Positions 62,702 to 64,000 of a stretch of DNA of 64,000 bases are shown here, one piece after another (the stretch's first letter is position 1; each line of letters opens with the position of its first letter). Origin of the DNA: Rhodobacteraceae bacterium EL53 (GTDB taxonomy: Bacteria; Pseudomonadota; Alphaproteobacteria; Rhodobacterales; Rhodobacteraceae); contig OMPR01000010.1 of NCBI GenBank assembly GCA_900313015.1, positions 62,001-126,000 on the forward strand, given 5' to 3'. Under the pieces are notes generated by a model. That model was not told the origin of the DNA. It ran no database searches and saw only the letters and a program-made list of their open reading frames with translations. A program made the translations under genes and the position numbers.

Positions 62702-63312
62702 GAGTGAGCAAAGATGTCCGTATCGGGCCAGCCTGCCAAATCGAGTTTGGCACGGGTGGGGAGAAAGTCAAAACAGGCCTGTGCGATTTCTCTGCGGTCT
62801 TCGCGGGCCAGTCGTTTGTTCAGTTCGTGGCGCAGTTTGTGCAGGTGCAACACATCCGAGGCGGCATAATCCTGTTGGGCCTTGGTCAGGGTTTTGGCGC
62901 CCCAGTCGCTTTGTTGTTGTTGTTTCGAGATGTCGACGCCCAGCAGTTCCTGCGTCAGGTTTCTAAGGCCGTGGCGGTCCGTATAGGTGCGGATCAGGCG
63001 GCTGGCGATTTTGGTGCAGTAGACCGGCGCGGTCAGGGCGCCAAAGGCATTATACATGGCGGCAATGTCAAAGCGGCCATAGTGGAACAGTTTCAGCACA
63101 TCGGGATTTTCCAGCATCGCGCAGAGGTTCGGCGCCTCGGTTTGCCCCTTTGCGACCTGCACAAGGTGCGCATCACCATCGCCACCTGACATCTGCACCA
63201 CACACAGGCGGTCGCGGTGTGGGTTTAACCCCATGGTTTCACAGTCAATCGCCACGATGGGGCCAAGATCCAGGCCATCGGGGAGGTCATTCTTGTAAAG
63301 GTGGTTTGCCAC
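62698..63312 (-). CDS. rnd: Ribonuclease D-like 3'-5' exonuclease
   Basis: The 204-residue protein is the DEDD exonuclease domain alone: D-x-E in [23 protein letters not shown], and the last motif [12 protein letters not shown]. It lacks the HRDC domain of E. coli RNase D, as is usual in roseobacters. It trims tRNA or other 3' ends. GTG 63312 is chosen (AGAGGA lies 9 bases before); an extension to 63396 is possible. It overlaps kdsD by 4 bases. Confidence 0.9.
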   Translation of the reverse strand: MANHLYKNDLPDGLDLGPIVAIDCETMGLNPHRDRLCVVQMSGGDGDAHLVQVAKGQTEAPNLCAMLENPDVLKLFHYGRFDIAAMYNAFGALTAPVYCTKIASRLIRTYTDRHGLRNLTQELLGVDISKQQQQSDWGAKTLTKAQQDYAASDVLHLHKLRHELNKRLAREDRREIAQACFDFLPTRAKLDLAGWPDTDIFAHS

Positions 63313-63439
63313 TGGGGTCTGTCCTCTGCGCCGTATGGTGCCTGAGATAGGGGGTTTGGGGGGTAAACTCAACTGTTGCAGGGGATTGCTGCGCAACTGG
63401 GTCTTGGAGGGAAGGGGGTGTCTGGACTATAGATTGGCC

Positions 63440-64000
63440 ATGGCAAGAAAAGCAGTGCGAAAAAAGCAGGCCAAAAAGACCAAACCGAGCAAAAAGGCGT
63501 TTCGCCCGATGGCTTGGGTTGGGTTTATTGCGTTGCGGGCGACGACGATTTTGATCGTTTTGATCACCGTGACGATTGTGTTGTTTCGATTTGTGAACCC
63601 GCCGACGACCTACACTATGTGGTCCGAGGGGCAGCGTTTGGGATCGGTCAAGCAGGATTGGGTGGATTTCGATGAGATTGCCCCGGTGATGGCGCGATCC
63701 GTGGTGGCCGCTGAAGATGCCAATTTCTGTTTGCACTGGGGACTGGATGTGAACGCAATCCGGGCGGCTCTGGAAGAGGGCAGCCGGCGCGGGGCGTCGA
63801 CCCTGTCGCAGCAAGTCGCCAAGAATGTGTTCCTGTGGCAGAATCGCAGTTGGATCCGTAAGGCGTTGGAAACAGGGCTGACGTTGGGCATTGAAACCAT
63901 GTGGTCCAAGCAGCGCATTCTAGAAGTGTATCTGAACGTGGCCGAGATGGACGAAGGTGTTTTCGGCGTTCAGGCGGCGGCGCAGCATTATTTCGGTGTC
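63440..64000 (+). CDS. mtgA: Monofunctional peptidoglycan glycosyltransferase, N-terminal part (cut by window edge)
   Basis: 187 codons are present with no stop before the edge. The protein starts [19 protein letters not shown], has one membrane helix (about residues 25-52) and the GT51 motifs [14 protein letters not shown] (catalytic glutamate), [16 protein letters not shown] and [15 protein letters not shown]. No transpeptidase domain is expected in the missing part. It polymerises glycan strands from lipid II on the outer face of the inner membrane. It diverges from rnd. Confidence 0.93.
   Translation, partial: MARKAVRKKQAKKTKPSKKAFRPMAWVGFIALRATTILIVLITVTIVLFRFVNPPTTYTMWSEGQRLGSVKQDWVDFDEIAPVMARSVVAAEDANFCLHWGLDVNAIRAALEEGSRRGASTLSQQVAKNVFLWQNRSWIRKALETGLTLGIETMWSKQRILEVYLNVAEMDEGVFGVQAAAQHYFGV

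Noticed and set aside
1-64000. Prophage, CRISPR array, integron or toxin-antitoxin module anywhere in the window
   Set aside because: No integrase, capsid, cas, repeat-spacer or toxin-antitoxin gene pair was found on either strand.

Overview
The window looks like chromosomal DNA of an alphaproteobacterium, most likely Rhodobacteraceae (Roseobacter group). The evidence is: long-form Hsp33, RadC and SecA of alphaproteobacterial type; a heat-shock promoter of the pattern CTTG-N18-CYTATNT before dnaK; a voltage-gated sodium channel with a TLESWS filter like those of marine roseobacters; a receiver-PP2C protein resembling RbaY; and many overlapping start/stop codons. GC by eye is in the mid-50s percent. 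There is no phage, insertion sequence, CRISPR array, rRNA or tRNA that I can recognise. No gap between genes exceeds 300 bases.

Layout. 1-7.3 kb: start of argG, a membrane protein, ilvA, an Hpt protein facing a receiver-PP2C phosphatase, then hslO, a CoA-type Nudix hydrolase and a CCA-adding enzyme in one overlapping run. 7.5-13.9 kb: a pair of ABC exporter half-transporters, a 23S-type RNA methyltransferase, the sodium channel and an L,D-transpeptidase lipoprotein. 13.9-22.8 kb: a surface-glycan locus in two tight minus-strand operons (cysQ-kdsB-galE-GT2, then GT2-GT14-sulfotransferase), with a divergent ABC-2 polysaccharide export permease. A sulfotransferase, the phosphatase that removes its PAP by-product and the enzyme that activates Kdo together suggest a sulfated, Kdo-linked surface polysaccharide.

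23.4-35.0 kb: alkB, then dnaK-dnaJ under an RpoH-type promoter, then a TPP riboswitch driving a ten-gene thiamine operon (thiD-thiO-thiS-thiG-thiE-thiF-thiY-tenA-thiZ-thiX). It combines thiazole synthesis with pyrimidine salvage; thiC is not present here. 35.0-43.9 kb: radC, a PBP-OmpA fusion with an unknown exported partner, secA, a parvulin isomerase, argJ and a MutT-type Nudix protein.

44-49.6 kb: the rimP-nusA-ylxR-infB transcription/translation operon on the minus strand, with an intrinsic terminator placed between a plausible promoter and the rimP start codon. 49.6-58.4 kb: a shortened solute-binding protein, proline iminopeptidase, ubiG, a grxC-nitrilase-marR operon, comF, a methyltransferase, hemH, a tiny exported membrane protein, a Tat-exported L,D-transpeptidase and a CAP lipoprotein. 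58.5-64 kb: an LPS/envelope and nitrogen-PTS block (rnd-kdsD-lptC-lptA-lptB, hpf, ptsN) and the start of mtgA. rpoN, which often sits between lptB and hpf, is absent there.

Protein family calls rest on reading the translated sequences and motifs; no database search was run.
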